NCBI GenBank assembly: GCA_035222895.1
Contig: JAVYIG010007232.1
Location: 41,236-105,235 of the forward strand
Source: Strongylocentrotus droebachiensis
Taxonomy: Eukaryota; Echinodermata; Echinoidea; Camarodonta; Strongylocentrotidae
Length of the DNA stretch: 64,000 nt
Direction of reading: 5' to 3'
The notes beneath the pieces were generated by a model. That model was given only the letters and a program-made list of their open reading frames with translations, made no database searches and was not told the origin of the DNA. This document shows, piece after piece, positions 47,257-57,101 of the stretch; position 1 is the first letter of the stretch, and every line of letters starts with the position of its first letter. Made by a program: the position numbers and the translations under genes.

Positions 47257-47548
47257 GTCTACTCTCCTGCTCCTGCTCTGCAACTCTACTCGCCTACTCA
47301 ACTCTCCAACTCAATCCAGTCTTCTACTCAAACCTCTCATCCTGCCTACAACTTTCTGGTTTACAGTCCTTTTCAGGACTATACTCACTTCCGAAAGATA
47401 CTCTTCCTTCCAACCTCCACTTTCTCGCCTTTCCATCTCACTTCTATTTTCTATCTACTTTCCTTAGTCCTTCGAGGACTTTACACATGGTGTACCGTAA
47501 ACCTCTTCTGCGATTATTCATACCACCATGCAAACCTTCAAACATCAT
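47221..47548 (+). mobile_element. 328-bp nested insert starting with a hammerhead-like core
   Basis: It is bounded by the 12-base direct repeat CATAGCCTATAT (47209-47220 and 47549-47560). The insert starts exactly at CCTGAAGA, followed by the CGGACAG/CTGTCCG hairpin and GAAACGTCG. Two AGTCCT..AGGACT hairpins follow at 47365-47380 and 47466-47480. The interior is CT-rich and non-coding. The flanking duplication and core suggest a small non-autonomous relative of Penelope-like elements. Confidence 0.75.
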
Positions 47549-47814
47549 CATAGCCTATATTATTTGCCCAAAAATGTTAGAAGGAGATATTTTCGTGACC
47601 TAAGCTCTGGGGACATAAACTACAAGACATTAATAAGTCGATTTTTGGAAAAATCTTAAATGTGGTAGGTGGGTCAATTTTCAGTACATACACACTATAC
47701 ATCGCTATTACTACGATTGAGCCTAATGCGACACTGGACTCATTTCGTGGTGACTGGCCCCATATATAGAATTAAAAAAACAACTAAACAAAAACAATAG
47801 TTATTCGACAGATG

Positions 47815-48075
47815 GAGAGAAAAAGTGAGAGCAAGTAAGAAATAATAAGAGAGGGTTAGAGAAAAAAAGAAAGAGAGAGAGAGAGAGAAAGACAGACATA
47901 CAAAAGGAAATATGGATAGGAAAGTAAAAAGAAATATGGATAGAAAGATCCACAAAAAAAAGAGATAGACAGAGGAAGAAAGAGAAAAGAATAGAAATGA
48001 GAAAGGAGAAAATACACATGTGGGAGAGAGAGAGAGAGAGGGAGAGAGAGGGAGGGACGGAGAGAGAGATAAGTA
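47815..48075. repeat. Purine-rich (GA)n tract
   Basis: A/G-rich with (GA)n at about 47873-47888 and 48024-48050, plus GGAAATATGGATAG-like repeats near 47910-47945. Confidence 0.9.
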
Positions 48076-48287
48076 AACACATATCTCATGGTTTAAACTG
48101 TGCTGTGAATTATGGCCAGCAATCATATGAGATTTGTCATAAAATAGAGATATATATGTCCAGTGGAGTGGTCAAGCTATTCCATCAATCACTTCTACAC
48201 CCCACTTCACATCAATCACATCTACCTACTAGTCTATCATTTCAGACCCATATAACATATTTGACATTATTATGCATTGATGCACAT

Positions 48288-48389
48288 TTCGTCCTTGTTT
48301 TCACGAAGTGACGGTAGTGAGGAAAATCGTAACGCAAAGTGAATGCAATTTTTTTTCACTACCGTCACTTCGTGAAAACAGCGACGATT
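48288..48389. mobile_element. 104-bp hairpin element, copy 2
   Basis: The arms CACGAAGTGACGGTAGTGA and TCACTACCGTCACTTCGTG are exact complements here, a better match than in the copy at 9409-9512. Confidence 0.88.
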
Positions 48390-48391
48390 TA

Positions 48392-48600
48392 TTAAAAATT
48401 GCATTTTATGATTAACTAGTACTCTGTTCACATTGATGTATATTTCATATGTATTGTAATTTGTGGGTTTATTTGCATTTTTTTTTTGTTTTGTTTAATA
48501 TGTAATTGTTTATCATTGTATTTTGTTTGCTATAGTGCTTAGAGACCTCGGTGGTAAAGCGCTTTATAAGCACCATTTGTATTACTATTATTATCATAAT
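48392..48600 (+). mobile_element. Truncated LINE 3' UTR and terminus
   Basis: A T-rich segment ends GTGCTTAGAGACCTCGGTGG, TAAAGCGCTTTATAAGCACC and an imperfect (ATT)n tail, the same design as the intact LINE's 3' end. No coding part remains. Confidence 0.6.
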
Positions 48601-50520
48601 TTCTTCTTAACTATGTGTGACATGACATACTGCACTGACTTGTACACAATATGCATAACTAGATCCTTTTTTTAATCAATTATTTATGTGATCAGAAAGA
48701 GTTCTATAAAACCACTTGCATCATGATCAAGTTTTAAGGGAGATTCGAGAAGGCGTTTGTTAGAGAGAAATTTTGCATCTTGTTTTTGTGGTCACACCAG
48801 AATCATCCATGTATGAATTTAATGCCTATTTAAGTCAACCAAAAAGGAAATGAAACATTGGCTTGATTAACCTAGATGAGTAGATAACATTCCAGTGATT
48901 CTAGTACAGTGTCACTAGAAAGTTTTACTGCATAAACTCTAAAAGAACATAAAAATTAAATGCAAATGAAAAAATGCAGTGTTATGATTCATTAAGTTTG
49001 TGTTATGAAACTTATCTGGACCACTAGTCTTGTGCAAAATTTGTTATTTTGTATGGACATGCAATTTTCTTGTTTGAAACTAAAATAATGTCAATGTTGC
49101 TGTGATCCTAGTGACATATTAAAGTGAGATGAGGTCTGAGAAGAGAGACTATTGATGGCCATGGGCCATGTGTCAGAACTCATATGGCATAATCCAGCAG
49201 ATTTTATGTGTGTACAGAAATGGCCTGACAAGCAGGTAACAATCATCTTGACAAGAACTTATGACCACCAGTAGTTAGTCTATCTTATGCAGACCACTTT
49301 TCCATCAAAATTTTCTGAAAAAACTTTAGCAATGCCAAAATTTCAAACTGGTATGGTATGAGATATTATGTCTAAAACAGCAATAATATTATGTGCATTT
49401 CTCATCCAGTTTTCTTTTGATTGGAATTTAGAATATTATTTTGGGCAACAGATAACAACACAGATTAGCAAAAACATACTAAATATAAATTATAATTGGA
49501 TGGGGTAACGTGTACCCTACCCGTAAATCATCTTGGGGACAAATTTTGTGGATTATATGATGATTTATACAATATCTGAAGCAGTTTGAGTGAATCAGAC
49601 CAACAAAGAGTACACACAGCTAGAACAATTCATATTTTACTGTAGTTTTATTGGTTGATTACATCACAAGGTACATATTAAACTTATTTTATGAAATTAA
49701 ATCTCATTTACTGGTAGTTTTACTTCACAACATGGCCCACAATGAGTAAAATAAGATACTTTAGAGCTAAGAGATTCAAAGGGATTCATATTTATTGAAT
49801 GTTTGATTGAACTTTGAAACTTCTCCTTCTTCTTCTCCTTTTTATTCTTCTTCTTCTTACCATAATCACCATCATATTTCCATCATCATCAATATCATCA
49901 TCAGTCATCAAGATTATCATCATGTTTTCAGGCCAAATCTATTCCACACAACCTATAAGAGGAATCTTATAACTCCCATACAGAAGCTAAAACATTTTGC
50001 TTGAAATATTATAATTATAAAGTATATTTTAGTTGGTTAGAAAATAAGTAGTATATTTAAGAAATGGGCTGTTGTTCTGGGTGACGGTGCTACATAGTGC
50101 ATGGAAACTCGCTTCGTGAGGTGAATACCACTCTTAATACTGCTTACAAAAACCACAGAACCTTGCATTCCTATACAACACACAGCAACAAAATGAACCG
50201 GGGGAAGAATGGGTCACCAGCGATCGTACGAGCCAGCGACCGACCGCAACCAAACAGACAAACGGTGAGGTAAAGTTTTGTTGGCTAGCGGGCCAGCGCC
50301 AGGCGAACTTTGGGGACCTTTCAATCAAGTCAGAGAGCATTTTTCCAGGATTAGCGCTGCTGAAAGACAATTTCTACACTCCCGGGGAGTGAATAGTCTC
50401 GCACGACAAAACCTCCTTATTTTACAACACAAGATTCACGAAGGTACACCTTATTTAACACCAGGAAAAAGAGAAAGCGAATTTGAAATAACATAAACAA
50501 GGAAAATATAGTTTCATCTA
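48601..50520. other. Non-coding sequence
   Basis: A (CTT)n/(CAT)n patch lies at 49820-49920. 50085-50410 is richer in CpG; a possible short exon there is discussed in the findings. No confident gene. Confidence 0.45.
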
Positions 50521-50526
50521 TAACTA

Positions 50527-50598
50527 TGATGAGAGAGAGAGGGAAAGATAAAGAGAGAGAGAGAGGTAAAGAGAAAGAGAGAGAGGTAAAGAGAAAGA

Positions 50599-50656
<58 letters not shown>

Positions 50657-50700
50657 GAGAGAGAGAGAGAGAGAGATGAAGGGATGGAGGGAGACAGAGG
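50527..50700. repeat. (GA)n / GAGGTAAAGAGAAA repeat
   Basis: (GA)n with an embedded GAGGTAAAGAGAAAGA unit repeated near 50563 and 50583, and a longer pure GA run near 50619-50648. Confidence 0.95.
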
Positions 50701-50705
50701 AGGGA

Positions 50706-52565
50706 TGGTGGGGAGGGAGGACCAAAATACATTTGTAAAATCCATGTCCAGAAACACTAAATATTCCTAGACAGCTAGATTCTAACTTCCATCTGGAACG
50801 GTAATAAAACTGTAGGTACATACAAAAAAACTACAATTGAAATGAAAATATTGGGGGGGGGGTGCCACTTTTATTTATACTGACTAGAGTACATACGTTA
50901 AAAGAAATGATAAAAGAGACAATTTATTGAGAGAGAGATTGGACATGACTGATAATTAATGATCCCATCATATTTCAGACCCCTTCTCACACAACTTCCT
51001 CCCTGGTCCTATATAGCTCTCTCACACCACGTTTCGATGAAAATTCTTGGGCTCGGGTGGTGACAGAGCGAGCGAGTACAGACAATTGACGATAGCTGCA
51101 TACTGTGAGGCTATTAGCATGTTTGCCTTTCCCTGCTTGTCACCAGCTACCCAGGTCACTGAACGTATTAACCTGTTGCATGCCAAGCAAAAATGGTCAC
51201 AAATATTCCCAAACCATGTACACTCCTCTGTTTTAAAAACTATTTTTTCCCATTACTTAATCAGTAGTGATGACTGGAAGAAAATAATTATGTAGAAAAT
51301 CTAAGATAACAAATACCTAATCACATGTATTTCAAAAAAAGAAATTAATATCCTTCTTTGTATATCTTTAAATATGAAATGGATTTTGATCAGTTTCTAA
51401 AACATGGATTTCATTTCATATTGAGTCGCAAATAATATTCTGAAGGAGTTTCAACATCTTCCACTTCACACATACTGTAATATACTGAAAATGTTGTATG
51501 TGAATTTTCTCAGATAACTTTTGAAATAAGTTCCTATCATAGTCCCTCTTCAGTCCCTCTTCCTTTTCCCATTTAGTTCATCAGAGATAAAACCATAACA
51601 ACAAAGAAACAATTAAAGAAACAAACAAAGAAACAAAAACTAAAAAGGGACTTAGATCAATTTGCCTCTACAATTATTATTAGAGAGGGCTGATATGAAT
51701 CCTAAAAATTGCAATTGTAGACTAGAAATATGTTTTATTATTGAGTTTAATAAAGTCTCTAAATTTTAGAGCCAATTTTATTAATTTCTTGATTGATTCT
51801 ATGGAATTGATGAAACAAACAGTTGAAGTGAAAAGAGTCCAGAGTATTAACAACAAAACAATTAAAAAGAAGGAAATTAATAGTCATGAAAAACAATGAT
51901 GATTAGTACTGCAATGACTTGATGATGACTTTAACATAAGGATATACTGGCGCTTCAGTACGCTGTTCTTTAAGCCATTCTTTGATCTTGAAATATAATA
52001 TGCCAATGTTTCTCACATATGACATGGAACTCATGTCATGAAGAAGCCCCAAATAAAAAATATTATTTTTCACTCTGACCTGAACAATGAACAAGTGTAG
52101 AGCATCAGTGTCATCTCTGGTTGAGACGTCTCATTTGATGATGTGAAGACAGTCCTCCAGGAGATCTAGCATCACATTCATGTCATCTTTAAACATTCCA
52201 TCTCCCTCCGTTCCGCCCTACATCCCCGCTGAGGCAGTTCTCGCAAACACGGCTACTGAAATCGGATTCTCAATTTACCCCGCTTCCAAAACAACAACTC
52301 AAATTTCTCTGAAAATCTGGTTCACAGAGCAGGTTCTCCAAAAAAAGTACACTGAATTGGACATGACCTAAAACAGTAACAAAATGTAACACTTTCAGCC
52401 TTTTCTCCAAAATTCAGCAGAAAACATCATAGTTCTACACCTGTTTGTGTCTCCCACGCTTGGTTCTGGTACTTGAAATGCATGCTATTTTTAATCTTGA
52501 CCTCTTTTCACAGTTTCAATACCTTTACTGCCTCACCCTACTAGTATTTTGCTTTGGCATGTTTG
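50706..52565. other. Non-coding AT-rich sequence
   Basis: Nothing recognised apart from a G-run near 50854 and (AAAC)n-like patches near 51600-51640. Confidence 0.5.
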
Positions 52566-52567
52566 TA

Positions 52568-52890
52568 AATTTCACTAGTACATTTCTCTAGTTCATTTCA
52601 CTGGTACATTTCTTTAGTTCATTTCACTAGTACATTTCTGTAGTTCATTTCACTAGTACATTTCTATAGTTCATTTCACTACCAGTAGTACATTTCTATA
52701 GTTCATTTTACTAGTATATTTCTATAGTTCATTTCATCAGTACATTTTTATATTCCATTTCACAAGTAAATTTCTATAGTTCATTTCACTAGTACATTTC
52801 TATAGTTCCTTTCTATAGTACAATTCCATAGTATATGTCATAGTGCATTTCAGAAGTACATTTCAATAGCACATAACACCAGTATATTTC
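52568..52890. repeat. 26-bp minisatellite, about 12 copies
   Basis: The consensus TTCACTAGTACATTTCTATA with GTTCAT repeats in tandem and degenerates at both ends. Confidence 0.93.
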
Positions 52891-53676
52891 TGTTTGTACA
52901 CTATTGGGATATGTTGGTGGCTGTAAGGTGCATGAGATATCTTATGATAGTTAATATTCTAACCATATTTCTCCCGGTCATATAAGAACTGATTTGCTTT
53001 TGGCCCTACAAAATGATAAGGTTACCATATAAGCTTATACATAAGTTGTCTTTGAGAATAGAAATTCAGCCCTGCGTGGGTATGCTGTGGGTGTGAAGAA
53101 GAGATGAGACCAAAACAAATCTACAAATAGAAAATAGAAAATACTGCAATGGTATGATATTTCACAGGAATGATTGATAACAGCTAAAAATGGAAAAATA
53201 TCATGACGCCTTGCTACATGTAAGTAAAATATATCAAGAATGAAAGTGGTACAGAAAAAGATCATTCCATTGGAAAGGGTTATATATTTCTTAAATATAT
53301 ATTCATAGATATATAAATTATTCTATATTTTCTCAGTAGAACAATGACAACAGAAATTAAAAATAAGGGGTTTCTCAGCCTTTATAAAAGGCATTCGCGA
53401 AATCAAATACAAGAGCTTTGTGGGAGGGGGGGGGGGGGTATAATATCATATATACCTTCATACAGAGTGAACACATCAGTTTTCCAATTTCTGAGTAACC
53501 AAGAGAGACCAGCATACAGAATAGATTTGATTCATGCTCTAATACCTTCTTACCTCAACCCTCTCTGAAGTCACATTTTCCTCGCTCGATCTGAAAGTGT
53601 TGAAATACGTAGATCTGTTCATGTGTCCCCACTGACAATATCATCAAGGTTGGAGCGTCAGGTTACCATCTTTCGA

Positions 53677-53885
53677 TCTATCCCTCTCTCAGCTATGATT
53701 TCTAATCTGTTATATTTTCATTGTGTACTCATCCTCTTTACATTCAATCTATCCCTCTTTCCGGTATGATTTCTAATCTGTTATATTCACTGTGTACTCA
53801 ACCTAATCTATCCCTCTTTCAGGTATGATTTCTAATCTGTTATATTCATTGTGTACTCATCCTCTTTACATTTAAACTATCCATC
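53677..53885. repeat. Three-copy minisatellite, 60-72-bp unit
   Basis: Units starting ATCTATCCCTCT at about 53677, 53747 and 53807 share GTATGATTTCTAATCTGTTA and TGTGTACTCA. Confidence 0.9.
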
Positions 53886-54225
53886 TCTCATTTAAAAAAT
53901 GTCTGTTCAATTCTTATCAAATGATGACTCCCAACTAATATCTTATTTTGTCAGCAATTAATATTCCAACTCTCAGTCATGCAGAAGGCGAATTTTCCAT
54001 TGGTGTTGCGAAATCTATCCTTTTTTATCCTATTTTCATTCCATCATCTACTAATATATTCTGTTTGATTCAAACTATCCCTCTGTAATTATAGATATCA
54101 TCTGTCACTCTCTCATCTTCCTTCCAATTAATATACCCCTCTCTCTTTAAAGACAACATCTTCCATTCTACAATCGTCCTTTGAATCAAACCATCACACT
54201 CACATTTCAGATAACATCCTCCTTC

Positions 54226-54955
54226 CAACCATCTTCCTTTAATTCAAACTATCCCTCCCTCATTAATACAGATTGCATCAATGCACGCCTAGTTAATCTC
54301 ATCATCACTTCAAATTCTCATGCCCTAATACCACATCACATGCCCTATTTTCCATCTACTTTTCCTTCCTTCTGTCCTGTCTCTCTGTCTCTCTCTCCAA
54401 TCATCTTCCTTTATTTCAAACTATCCCTCCCTCATTAATACAGATTGCATCAATGCACGCCTAGTTAATCTCATCGTCACTTCCAATTTTCATGCCCTAG
54501 TACTACATCACATGCCCTATTTTCCACCCACTTTTCCTTCCTTCTGTCTCTCTGTCTATCTGTTTCCCTCTCTCTCTCCCTGTTTCTCTCTCTCTCTCTC
54601 CAATCATCTTCGTTTAATTCAAACTATCCCTCCCTCATTACTACATATTGCATCAATGCATGCCTAGTTAATCTCATCGTCACATCCAATTTTCATGCCC
54701 TAATACCACAGCACATGCCCTATTTTTCCATCCACTTTTCCTTCCTTCTATCTTCTGTCTCTCTCTCCTTCTCTCTCCAATCATCTTCCTTTATTTCAAA
54801 CTATCCCTCCCTCATTACTAAATATTGCATCAATGCATGCCTAGTTAATCTCATCGTCACATCCAATTTTCATGCCCTAATACCACATCACATGCCCTAT
54901 TTTCCATCCACTTTTCCTTCCTTCTGTCCTTCTGTCTGTCCGTCTCTGTCTTTGA
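54226..54955. repeat. Four-copy tandem repeat, 170-200-bp unit
   Basis: Units begin (A/T)CATCTTC(C/G)TTTA near 54228, 54401, 54605 and 54781. They contain AAACTATCCCTCCCTCATTA, GCATCAATGCA and CATGCCCTA. Length variation comes mainly from (CT)n expansion at the unit ends. Confidence 0.93.
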
Positions 54956-55445
54956 CGCTCTCTCTCTCTCTCTCTCGTTCATTCTATCGTTCATGACACA
55001 GATATCCCTTCGACTATCCCTTGGCCAATCAAGCCATGAATACCTAATTATCAAATCAGACCTTTTTGGTTTACCAGCAGCCAGAACTTGCACCTTTCAC
55101 CGTCATGCTCCAATTCACCGTTAACGTAACGGCGGCGTCGAGCCGAGCCCGCACTGGTACGATCGGGGACGTATTAATTGGAGGGTATCATTATACCATT
55201 TAACGACATGTTTGACATCTCTTTTTTTACATGTAAACTATGATTAATGTTAAATTTCAATTAGTGCTATCATAATGAATTACAAGAAACAATAATTCAG
55301 ACACTTACCCTTCTAAAAAAGGAACTTTTATATGTCTGCTCAGAGCCAGATAGGGGCATGGACTCCGTACAAAATATTGGATATATTACTTGTGTCTGTA
55401 GTTAAAAAAGATATGAGTTAATGGCTTACTAGCTCTCATCAGAAG

Positions 55446-55555
55446 ATACACAGAGAGAGGGAGAGAGAAGAAGAGAAAGAGAGAGAGAGAGAGAGAGAGG
55501 AAGAGAGAGAGAGGAAGAGAGAGAGAGGGAGAGAGAGAGAGAGAGAGAGAGATAG
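55446..55555. repeat. (GA)n microsatellite
   Basis: (GA)n with periodic GAAGAGAGAGAGAG interruptions. Confidence 0.95.
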
Positions 55556-56599
55556 AATAAGAGATGGTGGTACTCTTCTGTGTTTGTACAACGTTTTGAA
55601 GAAAAGAACTAGATATAATATACCCCTATCATGACATAACGACTGAACACATATTCAAAACTGTTATTCTTCAGAGAATTATCCCCCCTCAGCCTTTCTC
55701 TACATTTCAATGCACTGGACAAATTTAGGAGAGAAGTTATTTCCTTTAATTCATCTCCAGCTCTGGGGCGTGAAGCCTACCTCCTTCCATATCTCCTCCT
55801 TTGATTTTCGGGGCAAAAAGGGACGGAATTGGCACAAAATAAATTATCATACCTCTATGGCCATTTCCGAATGGGGGGTGTAAATCTTGTTCATTTGCAT
55901 ACTGAGGTGTGACTCACTGCTTGATAAAACGGAGCTATAGCTGTGAAAATTCCAATACATCATAATCTTATCTTGCCCCCCTTCATCTGGAGAAAGCCGG
56001 ATATTTCCTGACTTCCCGTCCTATTTCAGCCAATTGTGCGGGACAGGGAGCATCGCCAAAGCAGCCCCCGGGCCAAGCGCCGAGATAGATGCGGCAGCTG
56101 AACAGATGACAACAAAAATTCAGGATGTCTGTGTTTTTGTTTCAGACCTCACTTTTCTTCTCTTCTTCCTTTCTTTCTTTTACCGTACTCAGTATCCCAC
56201 TTTTCTCTTTCTCTCTCTTGCTTGGCCATCTCTTTCTGTCACTGTCTCTCTCTATATAGTATACTGTTCTCTTTTTCTTTTCCTTCTTCTTTTCTTTTGT
56301 TTTTGTCTTTCTTCTACTTCTACTTCTCCTTCTCCGACAAAAAATCCTAGAATGAAGTTCTCATATCAAAGAAGAGAAAACGGATTAATTCGATTCAAGC
56401 AGACATTATATGTTCATGGGGGATAAGTCTTTACATTAAAATCATTGACTACTCTAGCTTCCTAGGACATACTGGTCAAATGGTACAAAACTGAAAAACA
56501 CAACAACAAAAAATAAACAGAAAAAATGATCATTGATTGTGCCTTCAACTGCCAAATGCAAGGAAATAGTTGTCACATATTCTGAATTAGCTGCCTTAC
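55556..56599. other. Non-coding sequence left of the LINE
   Basis: A CpG-rich patch at 56036-56105 and a CT-rich patch at 56155-56340. The 130-codon frame through them (56034-56426) has no recognisable domain and its second half is low complexity. Confidence 0.45.
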
Positions 56600-56967
56600 A
56601 GCATGGACCTTCTCCATGCTTACAGCGTTGAATCTTGAAGGTTGTGATTATATAGGTAGCCTCTCTCATTTTGAGCTCTGTAATTTGTTTCATTTTTCAC
56701 CAATTTTGGTTGGATTTAGTATTTGTATTTTCAACATTGTGTTTGATATTGGTCAAGGAACAGAGGTAATCAATTTGTAAGGTGTATTTTGGTGTGAATT
56801 TGCAGTATTTCTGTTAAGTTTAATGTTTGATGTTCTTGTTCAATTTTACTGTACAGGCATGTGCATTGGCTTTACTGGTACTTTGCTTGTATACCATTTG
56901 AATGTACTGACATTCACAATAGTCTCTTTTGTATGCTCCTTTTGTGTAAGCTATTCCTGCTTGTACA
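56600..56967 (+). mobile_element. Probable 5' UTR of the intact LINE (left boundary unresolved)
   Basis: T-rich sequence precedes the LINE start and should contain its internal promoter and 5' UTR. No terminal repeat or target-site duplication marks the left end, as is usual for CR1/L2 elements, so this start is only a placeholder. Confidence 0.4.
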
Positions 56968-57101
56968 ATGGATGGAAAGCCATTGAAAGTGTTGTTTTCT
57001 ATAGGGCTTGTTATTTCTATTCTGTACACTTTGAATCAGCCCTATATAACCAAGGAATGTTTCACTTGTACTGGCTCACACATGAAGAGCCTCCACTGTA
57101 A
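56823..57101 (+). other. Upstream overlapping ORF in the LINE leader
   Basis: A 92-codon frame starts 145 bases before the LINE start, in a different frame, and ends inside the LINE N-terminal coding region. Its start context is poor (T at -3, T at +4). The product would be hydrophobic and Cys/Tyr-rich, partly because it reads the same T-rich DNA as the signal-anchor. It may be a regulatory uORF or a chance frame. No domain is recognised. Confidence 0.25.

Larger units (their letters stand above)
46991..47762. mobile_element. TA-flanked palindromic MITE interrupted by a 328-bp insert
   Basis: Terminal inverted repeats of about 30 bp start TGGGGCC(T/A)GTCACCACG and continue AAATGAGTCCAGT. TA flanks both ends (46989-46990 and 47763-47764), as expected for Tc1/mariner-type insertion. 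Without the nested insert and its duplicated 12 bases the element is about 430 bp. Confidence 0.8.

Noticed and set aside
56034-56426. 130-codon frame left of the LINE
   Set aside because: The first 35 codons look moderately protein-like, but the rest is CT-rich low complexity and no domain or splice structure supports a gene.
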